Of a stretch of 64,000 nucleotides of DNA, positions 41,435 to 53,714 are shown one piece after another. The DNA comes from Chelydra serpentina (lineage: Eukaryota > Chordata > Testudines > Chelydridae): positions 18,505,001 to 18,569,000 of the forward strand of contig JBAIAC010000068.1 of assembly GCA_037349315.1 (NCBI GenBank), given 5' to 3'. How positions within the stretch are numbered: the first letter of the stretch is position 1; the number at the start of each line of letters is the position of its first letter. A program made the position numbers and the translations under genes. Below the pieces are notes generated by a model, which saw only the letters and a program-made list of their open reading frames with translations, did no database searches and was not told where the DNA came from.

Positions 41435-43802
41435 CTGTAGAAACTTCAAGCTTTCTATGGCTGCGGCCTGCCCTAACTTTGTTTGGAGGCTTTCCTTTTA
41501 AAGAAACAGGAAGCAAAAAAAAACACTGTTCCCTTTCTTGTCACTTTGACTCTTGTGGCCACAACCCTACCTTCCCAGCATGTAACATTCCAAAGCATGT
41601 TCTCCTCACCTCACCTCAGCATAGCCCTCAGCATCATAGAACCCAGTTCACTAGATAAGGGTCTGATTGGAACTGAACCCCAAATAGCTACCCACCAACA
41701 GCAAGAGCAAGCAGAAGCAAACTGTCCATCCTGCCCCAGCAGGTGGAAGTCAATTAGCTGGTCCATACTGACCACCCACTGTCCAATGAGAGCAGGGTGT
41801 GCAGGACCGGCTCCAGTACCCTGATGCGATGTGAGAAAGTCGCACCTCTAATCCCCACAACAGAGCGAAGGTTGGAGGGAGGGGTGAGAACGAGAAATAA
41901 GTGGCACCCTCCATATTTCCCTTATCCCCACACATGCTCACTGCAGGCCATCGGGAGGAGGAACCAAAGGGAGTGTATAGCAGAGACCTAGCTGCTCCCA
42001 CTTGAGATCTTGCCCTCCTCACCCAGGGACGTGTCCCCATTGCTCCTTGACCCATCAAAGATCCACCCCATTTAGCAAAGTGAGCACTGCTGGTAAGAGA
42101 GTGCACCCTTTACTTCCTCCCTGTCTATTTTAATTGTGTGTTGGAAGAAAGGGGAGGGGGAAAATAGCTACAAGTAGCTAAGGTTTCTCATGCTATCTGT
42201 TCCTTCTGCCCAGCAATGCAACTAATGGTGGGGTGGCTAGCTGAATTCCTGTTTTAGATTCCTGAGTAAGAGCTCTCTCTTTAACTTTTGGCAATCCCAA
42301 TTTTCACCACCTTTGGAAGGAGAAGAGAGAATGGAGATTCCTCCAAACAAAAAGGAAATTAAACCCCAACTTACTGACAATTCCGCCCATACAATCAATA
42401 CCACTACCAGTTTTGCAATGTTTTAACAGTTTCCATTTCCTGTGTAACTGTTTGTGGTTAGTTTGAGAAGCAACAATGAGTGAATAAAACAATTTAGTAA
42501 ACTACTGTTAAAGAAAAAAGGTCAACTGTGACCAAAAACTGAAATGCCCACTCAGTTATTGCAGCATTTGAATGCGTATATCAGAACCAACACCAATCAG
42601 GGATAATTTTAAGAAATTATACCTTGGTTAAAACAAGACAGTATTTGTCAGCTTACTGTAGTCTTATAACCTTCATTTTAACAACACATGTTAATAAAAC
42701 ATGTTCTTAAATAACTGACACCTGTAACAAAATTTCCTTCAATGCTCACCATCTCAGCAAAACTACTATCTGAAAAAGTTTTGACGTTTCCCATTTTTAC
42801 TTTTAGAAAGCCTTTAGAGAACTACAAAACAGCCATCTCTAAATTCTCACTAGGGAGAAAATACCATAATGTGAGATTCATAATCTGAGATCAGTAGCAG
42901 CTGCTTTCAGTTAAATGTTAATAGTGCAATACTCATCTGATATACAATATTGAGATGGTGGAGTATAGATTCTGCAATGTTTTTGTTTTAACAGGTGAGA
43001 GAAATGGCAATTGCATTGTGGAAGCATTATTCCTATTTTACTTAAACATATTCCCTCGGGGATCACCGTTCACTTTGTTCACAAGGTACAGCTGCCAGAC
43101 CCTCAGATAACAGCCCAGAGCACCTCTGGCATTCTTTCCGCAGTAGGAACACTAGAAGTAGCTACCTCAAAGCTCTGCCAATTTCCTCAAAAAAAGAAAC
43201 AGGAAACTTCTTGATCTTTTCAAAGATCAATCTGACAAACAGGGACACTGACCATGACAAAATGTGTTCACTGGTACCATTTTTCAAATAGTGCCAGGTC
43301 TTCAAGTAATAAAGTAATATAAATAAGGAAAGAGCTAGAATCAGACACTGCTTCCTTAACGCAGAAGTATATTAACACTTTCAGAAACAATCCAGTCTGT
43401 CTTGTATAATTTTGTTCATGGTTGTTTCAATGTATTGTTCAGGGATTCAATTTATTTTTAAATGTGGATGTATGATATTTGGGGTACAATCCAGATCAGT
43501 GAGGTGTTGTCTCACTCCTGCCCTGCAACTTTGGGGTGCCTCACAAAGCACTGCTGCTGTAGCTCCCACCTGGGCCACACCCAAAGAGCCTGCCAGCATG
43601 CAGGTCACACCCTGAGTGTGTAGATACACCCTGAGTATACATATAGTGTCTGTGTATGGCCACAGCTCTGATTTAGCAATTCTGATCCCTGCAGCCCGTC
43701 AGCAAACAGCAGCCACACTGAGGCTCCCACCAGCCTTAGTTATTACTTGAAGGGTGACCCCCAACACACTCCCAGTCCCCAAATTTCCCCCCAAAATGTG
43801 TG
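41435..43802. other. Non-coding stretch
   Basis: A 113-codon plus frame (41483-41824) and a 118-codon minus frame (41750-42106) overlap in a GC-richer patch. Neither has recognisable domains, and I regard both as chance. No transposon ends were recognised. Confidence 0.45.
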
Positions 43803-43810
43803 TTCTATAC

Positions 43811-44102
43811 CAGGGGTCAGCAACCTTTCAGAAGTGTGCCAAGTCTTCATTTATTCACTCAAATTTAAGGTTTCGTGTGCTAGTAATACATTTTAACATT
43901 TTTAGAAGGTCTCTTTCTAGAAGTCTATAATATATAACTAAACTATTGTTGTATGTAAAGTAAATAAGGTTTTAAAATGTTTAAGCTTCATTTAAAATGA
44001 AATTAAAATGCAGAGCCCACCAGACTGGTGGCCAGGACTGTGCCACTGAAAATTAGCTCGCATGCCGCCTTTGGCACGCATGCCGTAGGTTGCCTACCCC
44101 TG
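43811..44102. mobile_element. hAT MITE with perfect 8-bp target duplication
   Basis: Ends CAGGGGTCAGCAACC and GGTTGCCTACCCCTG. Target duplication TTCTATAC is perfect (43803-43810 and 44103-44110). It is the inverse-orientation sister of 28358-28668. Confidence 0.9.
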
Positions 44103-44110
44103 TTCTATAC

Positions 44111-47100
44111 TGTTCAGGCCTCTTCTGGACAGTTCAGATCTCTTCTGGACAGTTCAGATATTTTAGGTCCATTGTCCCTGTAAGGAAAAAATATACAACT
44201 TGCCACCTTAAATGGAGTTACCCACACAGTTCACAACACTGAATTCGTTTTGATTAAAGAATAAAGCAAGTTTAACAAAAGAAGATAGGATTTTAAGTGA
44301 GTAAGTATTAAGGCATTAAAGTCATAAATGGTTATAAGAGAGAGACAGATAAAATGCTTCCTAATACTAAACTTACAACTAGATGTGGTTCCAGGTGAAA
44401 GTCTTACCACAGGTATTCAGTAGCACTGCTGACCACATTTCAGGTCAGGATCTGCCCCCAAGGTCCAAAAGCTGTTTCTTTTGCCTTCTTAGGTGAAAAG
44501 AGAGAAATGAACAGGGAGAGACCACTTGGTGTTTTTGCTCCTCACTTTTATAATTCAGTGACCCTTTGAAATGCATTTTCCTGGGAGTGACCCCAAGTAA
44601 ACTTCTTTCCAGCTGAGAGCAAGTCGTCATGGAGTCTGGTGGGGTAGAGGTGTTATGCTGTTGTTTGCTAAGATGCAGATCTGTTTGTTCCTGCCCCCTT
44701 TCCTTGCCAAAGGATGGTCACTTGATAGGAGATGGCCCATCAGCTTTGATGACACTTGGGAGATGCATCAACTTATCCTTTGTCTTTAAGGAACAGGTTT
44801 ACCCACTTCCCAGACATGTCTGGTGAACACACTTCAGTCACGATCTCAGCTTATGTTCATAACTTTACATATAGTGTTGCGACATACATTTTCCATTATA
44901 TTATTGACCAGCAACTTATTAGTTTTCAAATGATACCTGACAAGGCATACAAGGATTATTACAATAGCATGTTGGGTGCGAATACAGAAGTGCTTTCAGT
45001 CGCAGGATGTCTACCAAAATAACAGTACGTATACAATTAAAATCAAAAAAAGAAACACTCCAGTATCTTAGATATCTGTCTTGAAGGCATGAATTAAAAA
45101 GTTTAAGTCCCATTGTTTCACCACAATCATAATGAAATGATTAAGTCAGATACCTTAATTCTGTTCCTCTCACATTAATTTTTACAGAATGTATGCAACT
45201 TCACTTCTAAATATTACCTTAACATTTTCTGGAGATAAACAGAGGTCTGGGTTTTAGAGGAAAAAAATCTTCTTCCACATGTTACAGTGAAACTTTGAAT
45301 GAACTAATTATTGAACTGAACTAGTTGAATAAATTGAAAAGAAAATATTCTCTTTACACTTGCAGAAGAGGCTACTACTATCAAAAGCCTGTTTAGCACT
45401 TCAACAAACTCTGATAGCAGGTGCTTTACTAGTGCCTTCCACCAGTTCAGTTGGTGTGACTTTCTTTAAAACTTTAACAGCAAACATGTATTGCTTGAAT
45501 TCCAAATACATTCATTTAAAAATAAGCCTATTTTTTAAAAATCAGATTTAAAAAAATTTTACTCGCCTTGGTTACTGTAGATAATTTGAAGTAACAAGTT
45601 CAGAATTCAGGTGTTACGCTGTCAACGTATTTAACAGTACATATACACAGTATGCTAATTGCTACCAACCTAACCCCATCGTCTCTCGAGACTAACGGAC
45701 GCCAACAACCACCACCACCCCTTGAGCAGACAGGGCTCTCAACATTAGCTAGGAAAACAGTAATTTAGAAAGCTAGGGCAATGCCCCTTTAACTTAAGAG
45801 ATGATCTTGCAATAGGATGATTTCCTGGCAGATGGAGATAAGGTAACAAGGAAGTGTAGTCACTATGTCAGGCTCCTCTGGAGGAAAAGAGGAGCGGGGA
45901 ACAGCCAAGAGGAAGGAAAGTTGGGTAGGAAGAAGCTAGAATACAAGAGATCACTGAAATGGATGTAAAAGTGAGTTAAAGAAAGGAATGGTATTTCACT
46001 AAATATACTACCTGTTGGAATTTACCATATTGTAATCCTTAGCGCAAGACCAGTGAATGCCCTCAGATCTGAAAGATCTGAAGCTTGAAGGCAGCAGTAA
46101 CAACAATCAACCAGTGAGAATAAAACACTGCTCTCCAAATATTCCAGTCAGTTCCTTCTTCACCACAATCAACAAAGGAACTCCCTAGCTCCAGTTCTTC
46201 ACACAATCTCTGTGTATTCTTTACACAGCGTCCCCATCATCCACTTGGTCTGTTACCTAAATTGTGAAGCCTTTACTTTGAATGCTCCAGTGCATTTTTT
46301 GGCACTTATTTGCTCAGTGCTGCAACACTTCTGTCAAAACCCTAACTTCTTAGCAGCTAAATACAAAGGCCAAAGGCTGAACTAGTATAGAAGATCAAAG
46401 ACAAAAGTTTTCGCTACTTGTTAATTTTCCTCTTGGATATCTTCTAAACTATTTTGCTGAACAGAGTTTTACAATTAAAACTCATGCTCTCCAAAATGTT
46501 CTGATGGTTACCATTAGTAAAGTTAGGTGTTATGTTCGCTAAGGGATAGTGTCGGTCTTCCTTGTTTCATGGATACTGCTTCTAAATATTCAATGGGAAA
46601 CTGACAACTAGACCCTTATATAAAGGTGTGACGTTGCAAAAGCCTGAGAGTTCTGTGCAGTCACAGGAAGAGTGGAGAGATTTATACAGCAACAGTTTAT
46701 TAGGCACTTAATGGACACACACAAACATAAGGCATATAGTCTTCACGTTAATCAGCCATGAAGTGAGAATGTTACTTAGCAGATTTCAAATATAAAAAGA
46801 CATGTTTTGTTCTTTTTATATTTGAAGAGTATAAAAGAGTGGCACATTTTGCAACCAGCATTTTAGCAGCAGGTTATTAGCTTAAGATGCAAACGAATTC
46901 TAAGCCATTATTTCTGCTTCTTTTCTTTATTTCTATAAACTTTATTTTTAAATCTGATAAAGAAAATTAAGAAATGGAGTAATTCCACTCTTCTCTAGGT
47001 CTGTTGGCTTAACAAGAGCCATTACTGTACATCATTCAGACAGTATTTTCACTATGATCAAAACTTACTTTGTAGTTTTCCCATATATCAGAGTTTTCAA

Positions 47101-48171
47101 TATTCAGGTCAATATTACATTTTGCTTGGGATGCCCTATAATCATTCTAAGAATAATCTTTTAGTACTGAAAGAGTCAAAAAGTTACAAATTTATAATTT
47201 GTTGTTAAATAAAGCATTCACAAGACAGTTCTGTACCATTGTCCATATACATTACACACAAACTATGTTAAAAGAACATTAAGGTGGCAAAGTCAAGCAC
47301 TCTATAGTCAGGAAAAGCCAGAATTTAGATTAACCCTGCAAACTTAATCTGATCCCCTTCCGCATATTCATTATGATACAGACTTTGATTACATGACCAC
47401 ATACCATTTTTTCCTCCAGGACCTGCCTTATTCAGTGTACAGGATGGAACGTGCTCAAGTAATGAACAGCTATTCAATATTTTGTTTTCTCCTCATTAAA
47501 TAATGGGTGGTCCAACACCTGTTTTACTGGATCAGAGCAAAACTGGATCTTGTCCACAGACTCAAAGAAACACTGCATTGGTTTACATCTGGAAGGTTCT
47601 CTTCACAGCTACAATTCCTTTAATTGTTTGTTTTCTTTATAAATGAACAATTGAATTCCACAGAATTTGATAGTTTAAGCTACCCTACTTGCCAGGGAGA
47701 GCATCCCTACTCACCAGTAACAAATGGATTTTAAGCCCTGCACTGCTACATATTTTAATTTGAAAAAATTATAGCTAAGAACCAATTTTTTCCCTTTTCT
47801 CTGTTCTCAAGATATATGGTTTTTAAATGGTTTTAATATAAGCATGAAAAGTGTGTTTTAATTATACTATGACACTTAGTAGCCTTGCTTTATGCCCTCA
47901 GCCTCTTCAATTAGACAAATTGTATATATGTGTTCCACCTTTAAAAGAAAAACATCTGAAGGAACTATGTTCTTCGGAACCTGGACAGTACTGCAAATGT
48001 TAAATACATGAGGATAAACACATTTTCTCTAACTGGAATTCAAAATTTAAGTAATACTAATTATAATAATTTTAATAAATTACATACTCATTATAAACCC
48101 ACCTTTCCCAAATCTAGCAGTCATCAAAGGTATGCTCAAACATACAAGTCTTTTTCAAAGCGAGATTAAAA
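44111..48171. other. AT-rich non-coding stretch
   Basis: A short tandem CTTCTGGACAGTTCAGAT duplication occurs at about 44121-44160. The 44160-44830 segment may be part of an LTR-like repeat. No gene or RNA was recognised through 48171. Confidence 0.45.
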
Positions 48172-48349
48172 ATCATAGAATATCAGGGTTGGAAGGGACC
48201 TTAGCAGGTCATCTAGTCCAACCCCCTGCTCAAAGCAGGACCAATCCCCAATTTTTTGCCCCAGATCCCTAAATGGCCCCCTCAAGGATTGAACTCACAA
48301 CCCTGGGTTTAGCAGGCCACTGCTCAAACCACTGAGCTATCCCTCCCCG
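48172..48349 (-). mobile_element. tRNA-derived SINE with CR1-type tail
   Basis: On the minus strand it starts GGGGAGGGATAGCTCAGTGG, containing a pol III A box (TAGCTCAGTGG), with a B box-like GAGTTCAATCC about 45 bases on. It ends with the CR1-type tail, whose inverse is AATCATAGAATATCAGGGTT. The complete head-to-tail structure is present, about 178 bp. The SINE relies on CR1 machinery for movement. Confidence 0.92.
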
Positions 48350-48371
48350 CAAATAAAATGGAGATATGCCT

Positions 48372-48557
48372 ATCACATAGAACAGGAAGGAACTTGAAAG
48401 GTCATTGAGTCCAGTCCCCTGCCTTCACTAGCAGGACCAAGTACTGTCCCCAGACAGATTTTTGCCCCAGATCCTTAAATGGCCGCCTCAAGGATTGAAC
48501 TCACAACCCTGGGTTTAGCAGGCCAAAGCTCAAACCACTGAGCTATCCCTCCCCCGC
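48372..48557 (-). mobile_element. Second, adjacent tRNA-derived SINE copy
   Basis: The same tRNA-like head with A and B boxes lies 20 bp downstream in the same orientation, with a more diverged tail (AGAACAGGAAGGAACTTGAA in plus orientation). Head identity to the first copy is high. Confidence 0.88.
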
Positions 48558-49083
48558 AAAATGTTCAACATCAAGTTATTTGCAGTATTGCTGAAGTTGT
48601 GTTGGTCCCAGTATATGAGAGAGATAAGGTGGGTGAGGTAATATGTTCTATTGGACCAACTTCTGTTGGTGAAAGACAAGCTTTTGAGCTTACACAGACT
48701 CTTCTTCAGATCATTTCATCAACAGAAGTCGGTTGAATAAAAGATTTGACCCACCTTGCCCCTCTGAACATAAGCTGCATGGTGCAGCACAGTATAGTGA
48801 TTATTGCTTTGTTCAGTGAATAAAATTTCAAAAGCTCTAAAAGACATTCCAGTAAAATCCTTCTGAACTAAAACATGTTCTTTCCCCATCATATACGCAC
48901 AAACATTTAATCACTGTGTATGAAACTGCAGTATGCTACTATTTGCAACTACAAAAGATTAGATCATCACCTGGATACTGAAATGAATACAAACATATTT
49001 TCTTAGCTTGTATTCAAATTCAGAAGACAAGGGGCTCAAATCCATCAACTCTCTGCTAAAGTCATTAGTGAAATGTACTAAGA
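48558..49083. other. Non-coding stretch with a dispersed repeat
   Basis: 48590-48765 carries a repeat with TTGGTCCCAGTATATGAGAG, TATGTTCTATTGGACCAACT and a palindromic ACTTCTGTTGGTGAAAGACA block. Fragments similar to its start occur at 6060-6085. The rest is featureless. Confidence 0.45.
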
Positions 49084-49755
49084 GGGTTACTCACCTTGTG
49101 CAGTAACTGAGGTTCTTCGAGATTTATGTCCCTGTGAGTACTCCACTTTAAGTGTTTGTGTGTCATTAGTCTTATAACTGGAGATTTGTGGTAGCAGTGC
49201 CCGGTTGGGTTGCACATGCACAATCCCCATCTTGCGCCTCTTCAGGCAGTTATTTGGCACTGTGCAACCAACCCCAACTCTGTTCCTTCTCTACTGCAGA
49301 GCATTCAGTGCAAAAACTCCGAAGTAGAGGGTAGTGGAGCACCCACAGGGGCACACATCGCAAAGAAGCTCATTACTGCACAAGGTGAGTAACCCTCTCT
49401 TCTTCTTCCAGTGATGTCCCTGTGAGTGCTCCACTTTAGGTGACTTCAGAGCAGTGCCCTCCAGTGGAAGGAAGGGGCTTCCAGTTTACGTCATGGCAGA
49501 TAATAATACGGTGAGTCTGAACAGTGAATCGGAAGTTGAAAGCTGTTCTAGTGCATAGTGTTGCATAAATGTGTGAGCTGATGCCCAGGTTGCTGCTTTA
49601 CAAATGTCCATAATGGGAACATTGTTGAGAAATGCTATGGAGGCCGATAAAGCCCTGATGGAATGTGTACGAATGTCTCTAGTGGGTTGTAGGTCATATC
49701 GGTGGTAACACAGTTTGATGCAATCTGAAATCCATTTGGACAGCCTTTGTTTAGA
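49084..49755 (-). mobile_element. DIRS-like remnant with 3' end and internal complementary region
   Basis: The outer end GGGTTACTCACCTTGTGCAG (from about 49085) is repeated inverted at about 49365-49400 (ACTGCACAAGGTGAGTAACC), followed by TCTTCTTCCAGTGATGTCCC. This is the DIRS terminus plus internal complementary region. A recombinase C-terminus follows on the minus strand. It is cut off at about 49755. The sequence differs from both other DIRS copies in the window. Confidence 0.87.
49486..49755 (-). CDS. DIRS tyrosine recombinase C-terminal fragment, open
   Basis: The minus-strand frame is uninterrupted from 49755 to a stop at 49486, about 89 residues, without an ATG. It carries the last two tetrad segments: His and Arg in HSIRALSAS, and Tyr in TFMQHYALEQ. 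PIMDICKAATWAS lies between. This is part of the catalytic domain only, so it cannot function alone. The absence of stops suggests limited age or short length. Confidence 0.8.
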   Translation of the reverse strand, partial: SKQRLSKWISDCIKLCYHRYDLQPTRDIRTHSIRALSASIAFLNNVPIMDICKAATWASAHTFMQHYALEQLSTSDSLFRLTVLLSAMT

Positions 49756-50489
49756 TACACACGTTGAAAAATTTTAAACTACAACACTGCTTGACCTTCA
49801 TGACTATTATTTTCTAAACTTCAAGGAGATGAACATTGCTCACTGTTCATTGATGGAGATATTAAGGGGACTCTGCTAACTTCAAACCTAGTCAATTACA
49901 AAACATGAGTTAAAATATTTAAGTACACCAGCTACCACTGAACTAAAGAAAAATAAATCAATTTTCTCTGTGCATCCCCTTAAACTATTTGCTTCTTTAG
50001 GAACATTCCTAAAAAGATGCATATTGCAGCATCCCCTAAAGATCAACGAGTTCATGCTGCTGCTGATCATGGGTGGTATGGCAGGAATAGATTCCAAAGG
50101 AAAAATGCCCTCAAAACATCCTGCTAGCAGCCCCCCTCACTTATAATGAGGAAGGCCAAGCTCAAGTACCGCAGCAAAACTCAACTACGGATGGCTTGGA
50201 AAGAGATGTAGTCTCTCAGCTAGGACATTTTTAAGACACGTGAAGCTTTACAGGTCTAAATTAATACCTTTAGATTGACTCAAACCCACAGATAGCTGAA
50301 GTAGACCAATATTCCTAGCAGAACACTGTTTAGTGAGCAGGCTGCCACACTCTGTACTCCTGGGGAAATTCTGCGCCACTGCAGCGCAGCAGAAAATGCC
50401 TCCTCTCCCTCCCTCCCCACAGATTCTCTTTACTTTCTGCAGAAAATGGTTTCTGTTGGGAAGCTGAGTTTGCTAATCCATTTCCTTAC
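49756..50489. other. Non-coding stretch
   Basis: 50355-50460 resembles a short dispersed reptile repeat (TCCTGGGGAAATTCTGCGCC). No coding region was recognised. Confidence 0.45.
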
Positions 50490-50930
50490 TGTGCTGTTTT
50501 CCCTCCTACCATTCCTAAGAATCGTGAACTCTCTCATATCATGATCACTTTAACCCAAGCTGCCATCCATTTTCAAATTATCAGCTAATTCTTTCCTATT
50601 GGTCAAAATCAAACCTAGGACAGTCCCTCCCCTAGTGATTTTCTCTACATTCTGAAATAAAAAATTGTCTCCAATACATTCCAAGAACTTGTGTAATCTG
50701 TGTCCTGCTGTGTTATTTTCCCCACAGACATCTGGGTAGGTGAAGTCCCCCATCACCACCAAGTCCTGTGCTTTGGATGATTTTGTTAGTTGTTTATAAA
50801 AAGCCTCATCCACCTCTTCTTCCTAGGCAGGGGGTCTGTAGTAGACCCATACCATGACATCACCCTTGTGTTCTACTGCTTTTATCCTTATCCAGAGACT
50901 TTCAACAACTCTGTCTCCTACTTCCATCTC
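50490..50930 (-). mobile_element. CR1 LINE endonuclease fragment
   Basis: Minus-strand translation gives SLWIRIKAVEHKGDVMVWVY, RPPA then a stop and [44 protein letters not shown] and [14 protein letters not shown]. These are the CR1 endonuclease motifs (YYRPP, GDFNYPDI, LTNREGL). One stop near 50825 and an altered GDF.YPD show decay. Confidence 0.85.
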
Positions 50931-51059
50931 AACCTCAGTCCAAATTTATATATTTTTTATATATATAAGGCAACGCCTCCTCCCTTTTTTCCCTGCCTGT
51001 GCTTCCTGAGTAAGCTGTAGCCTTCTACACCAATATTCCAGTGATGCATATTATGCAAC

Positions 51060-51350
51060 TACCGTATCAAACTTGAAATCTTAAAGAATGAAATCAGGTT
51101 TGTTTGATGGACCTATTTTCTTTAAAACCATATTGACTGGTATTAATTATACTCCTATGCTTTAGAAACTGAATCCCATATCAGTTTTTGCATTATTTTC
51201 CAGAGAATGTCATCAGGCTAACTACACTATAGTTACCTAGGTCATTCTGCTTGCCCTGTTGGAATATTGACACTACATTAGCACTCTTCCAGTCCTCTGG
51301 AATTTCCATGTTATTGCAAGATTTATTAAAAATGTCTTATCAGGCCAGAG
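51060..51350 (-). mobile_element. CR1-like reverse transcriptase fragment
   Basis: Minus-strand translation from about 51315 gives MEIPEDWKSANVVSIFQQGK and NDLGNYSVVSLMTFSGK, the start of the CR1/L3 RT. It then degenerates. It lies upstream, in transcription sense, of the endonuclease fragment at 50490, the reverse of the order in a LINE. Confidence 0.7.
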
Positions 51351-51362
51351 ATCATCTCAGCC

Positions 51363-51365
<3 letters not shown>

Positions 51366-51393
<28 letters not shown>
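51366..51393 (-). repeat. 28-base T run, possible poly(A) on the minus strand
   Basis: An uninterrupted run of 28 T. On the minus strand it is preceded by CTTTAATAAA, so it could be the A-tail of a retroposed copy or a simple expansion. Confidence 0.75.
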
Positions 51394-51394
<1 letters not shown>

Positions 51395-51487
51395 TTAAAG
51401 GATTCTAGATTTCAAGTTATCCATGGGAAGTTTTGAGGCCAAAGGTATAACTGGCTTCAAAAAAAGAAGTATGGTTTTTTTAAGTGA

Positions 51488-51736
51488 GTTCTTGGAGGTT
51501 AGGTCCACCAATGGCTATTAGCCCAGGTGGTCAGGGATGCAACACCATGCTCTGGGTGTCCCTTAGCCTCTGACTGCTGGATGCTGGGAATGGACGACCG
51601 TGGATGGATCACTTAATAATTGTTCTGTTCTTTTCATTCCATCTGATGCATCTGGCATTGGCCACTCTCAGAAGACAAGATACTGGGCTAGATGGACCAT
51701 TGGTCTGACCCAGTATTGCTATTCTTATGTTCTTAC
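51488..51736 (+). mobile_element. CR1/L3-type 3' tail
   Basis: It is co-linear with 60000-60247: CCAATGGCTATTAGCC, GGCATTGGCCACT, TGGGCTAGATGGACC, GTCTGACCCAGTAT and a TTCTTATGTTCTTA end. Opposite orientation to the endonuclease and RT fragments on its left. Confidence 0.85.
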
Positions 51737-51739
51737 ACA

Positions 51740-52330
51740 GCTATATAAAAAAAAATAAACCCTACACACATTTCCTTTCCTCACCACTCCAGAACATTCT
51801 TTGGTCCAGAGTGAGGGTACTGTGGGCTTTATAGAGTTCTCCTGCTCAAGTGCATGGTTTGTGTTCTGAAACATGGAGCCTTCTCCCTCCCAGCTCTTCT
51901 TCTGACCTTGGCCGGCCTGCCACCTGTCCAAACGTCTTGTGTGTCCCTAAGTTTTCCAACTGCCACATCCTTTTATAACCACCCAGTCCCCCTGTCAAGT
52001 GACTCTTGGATCAGCCTCCCCAAGCAATCACAGACCTCTACTAGGTAACTTTGCTGCTAGGTAACCCTGCCCCTGACAAACCAGTTTTCCTGGTTGGAAG
52101 CCAGTTTATCTTAAGGTATTTGTATTAGAAGAGAGGACCGTCCTGATTTAATGACTCTGTTGTCAGCTTTGTATCATTACACCTTGAAATGTCAGATAGA
52201 AGCACAACTAGGAAGTTAACTAGTCCCTACATTCAAAGTGGAGTTTGCAGTTTGAGAAAGATAAATACTGCGTTCATAATTTCACACAGAATTAGTAAAT
52301 TGTAGAGAAAGAATCCTAAATTTTCACAAC
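51740..52330 (+). mobile_element. LTR-like dispersed repeat, second copy
   Basis: It shares with 21170-21690 the blocks described there (TTTTATAACC..CCCCCTGTCA, then GATCAGCC; CCCTACATTCAAAGTGGAGT). No coding capacity. Class uncertain. Confidence 0.4.
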
Positions 52331-53714
52331 TGTATTCCAGTTGACTAAAATAAATGTCTTATTTTTAAAGTGTCTTCCTGTGTTCCTGCAAACATCTGCT
52401 GGTTGCATGGCTCTCAGATGGCTATGTCTTCAACAGGAGTTCAAGTTCTTTTGGACTCACGTGAGGGAGCCATAATGAGAAAAAGTGATGCTGAAGCCAG
52501 CCCCAGTCTCATAGTGGAGATGCAGGGCCTCCCCCTTGCAAAAAGTGGAAGCCTAGCACAAAAAAGTTCCTTGAGAGACTGTTTGAAGGTGGGAGGCATG
52601 CTTACCCTGTGACAGAAACAAATTCTCCTTGTACACAATGCTTCTTTTATTTTAAGTCTCTCTCTGCCCCCCACAAATATTATGGGAATAGACATTAAGT
52701 TTCCAATCTTAATAATGTTTCTTCAAGTCTCTGTTTTTCCCCTCACTTCCAACTTTTTTCCAACTGTTGATCCAAAAGTGAAGAGAAATCTCCTTCCTCC
52801 TTATGGTGTAGGCTATGTTTTCCAGGTAAATGATAGTAGCACTCAGCTCAGATCAAAGCTATGAGTTTCAGAATTCAGTCCCTCTTTTGAGAAAGAATTC
52901 ACTGGGCACTACTGACATCACTTAATTCAGCATAGATACCATCTCAGAAGAGCTCTGCTAAAGTATGGTGAGGATTACAAATAAATTGGTTTTATCATTG
53001 GGATTATTTTTTTGATAGAATGATGGTTTTGTCAAACACAGTACTCACTAAAATTGTTATTTTTAATTATATCTATGTTACTTTCCATTTGTTGTAAACT
53101 TATTTAAATGTTTCATGAAAGTAACAGGTACACCAAGAGAAAGTTTAGACAAACTTTGCAAGCTTCAGAGTAAATATAGAATAAGCAGCAATCAAATCCT
53201 GGAAGTGTGTTCAAGTAATTAAGTACACCGAGCTGGTAGTTTTTGGTGGCAAGCAGGGGGAAGCTTACTACACATTTGAGCAGAAAAACAACATAATTAA
53301 TGCATTCATAACCATGAGTTTTCACTAAGCAATTTGTTCTGCCTGTGTATCTTCTAGGAAATTAAATTATATATTAAAACAATTATTCTACATGGTAAAA
53401 TTAGTAAAAATAAAAATAAGTTAAACAAGCTTCACACACAAAATGAAAAGTAGTAATTATTCCTTTTTTTCTTGCTATGAAAAAAATCACATTTACCTAC
53501 ATTTAATGTCATACAAGATTAATTTGTAATCACAATTTGTCACCCTCTTATTAGGTTGTTATTAGGTTGCCATTTCCTGTATGCATTATGGAAGAGGCAA
53601 GTTCTGAGGAAGGACTTGAATGCAAACACCATGGTGGTTTTATGGATTTTCACTGGGAGCTTCTACCTGATTCAGATTACAACCACCTCAATAATAACCT
53701 GTCCTGATGAGACA
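52331..53714. other. Non-coding stretch
   Basis: Two overlapping small frames at 52370-52695 have no recognisable domain. No transposon ends were seen. Confidence 0.45.

Noticed and set aside
41483..42106. Overlapping 113- and 118-codon frames on opposite strands
   Set aside because: Neither shows a domain or splice context; GC-richer patch explains the open length.
48172..48557. Possible functional tRNA genes
   Set aside because: tRNA-like heads with A and B boxes are attached to CR1-type tails and lack a plausible complete cloverleaf, so they are SINEs.
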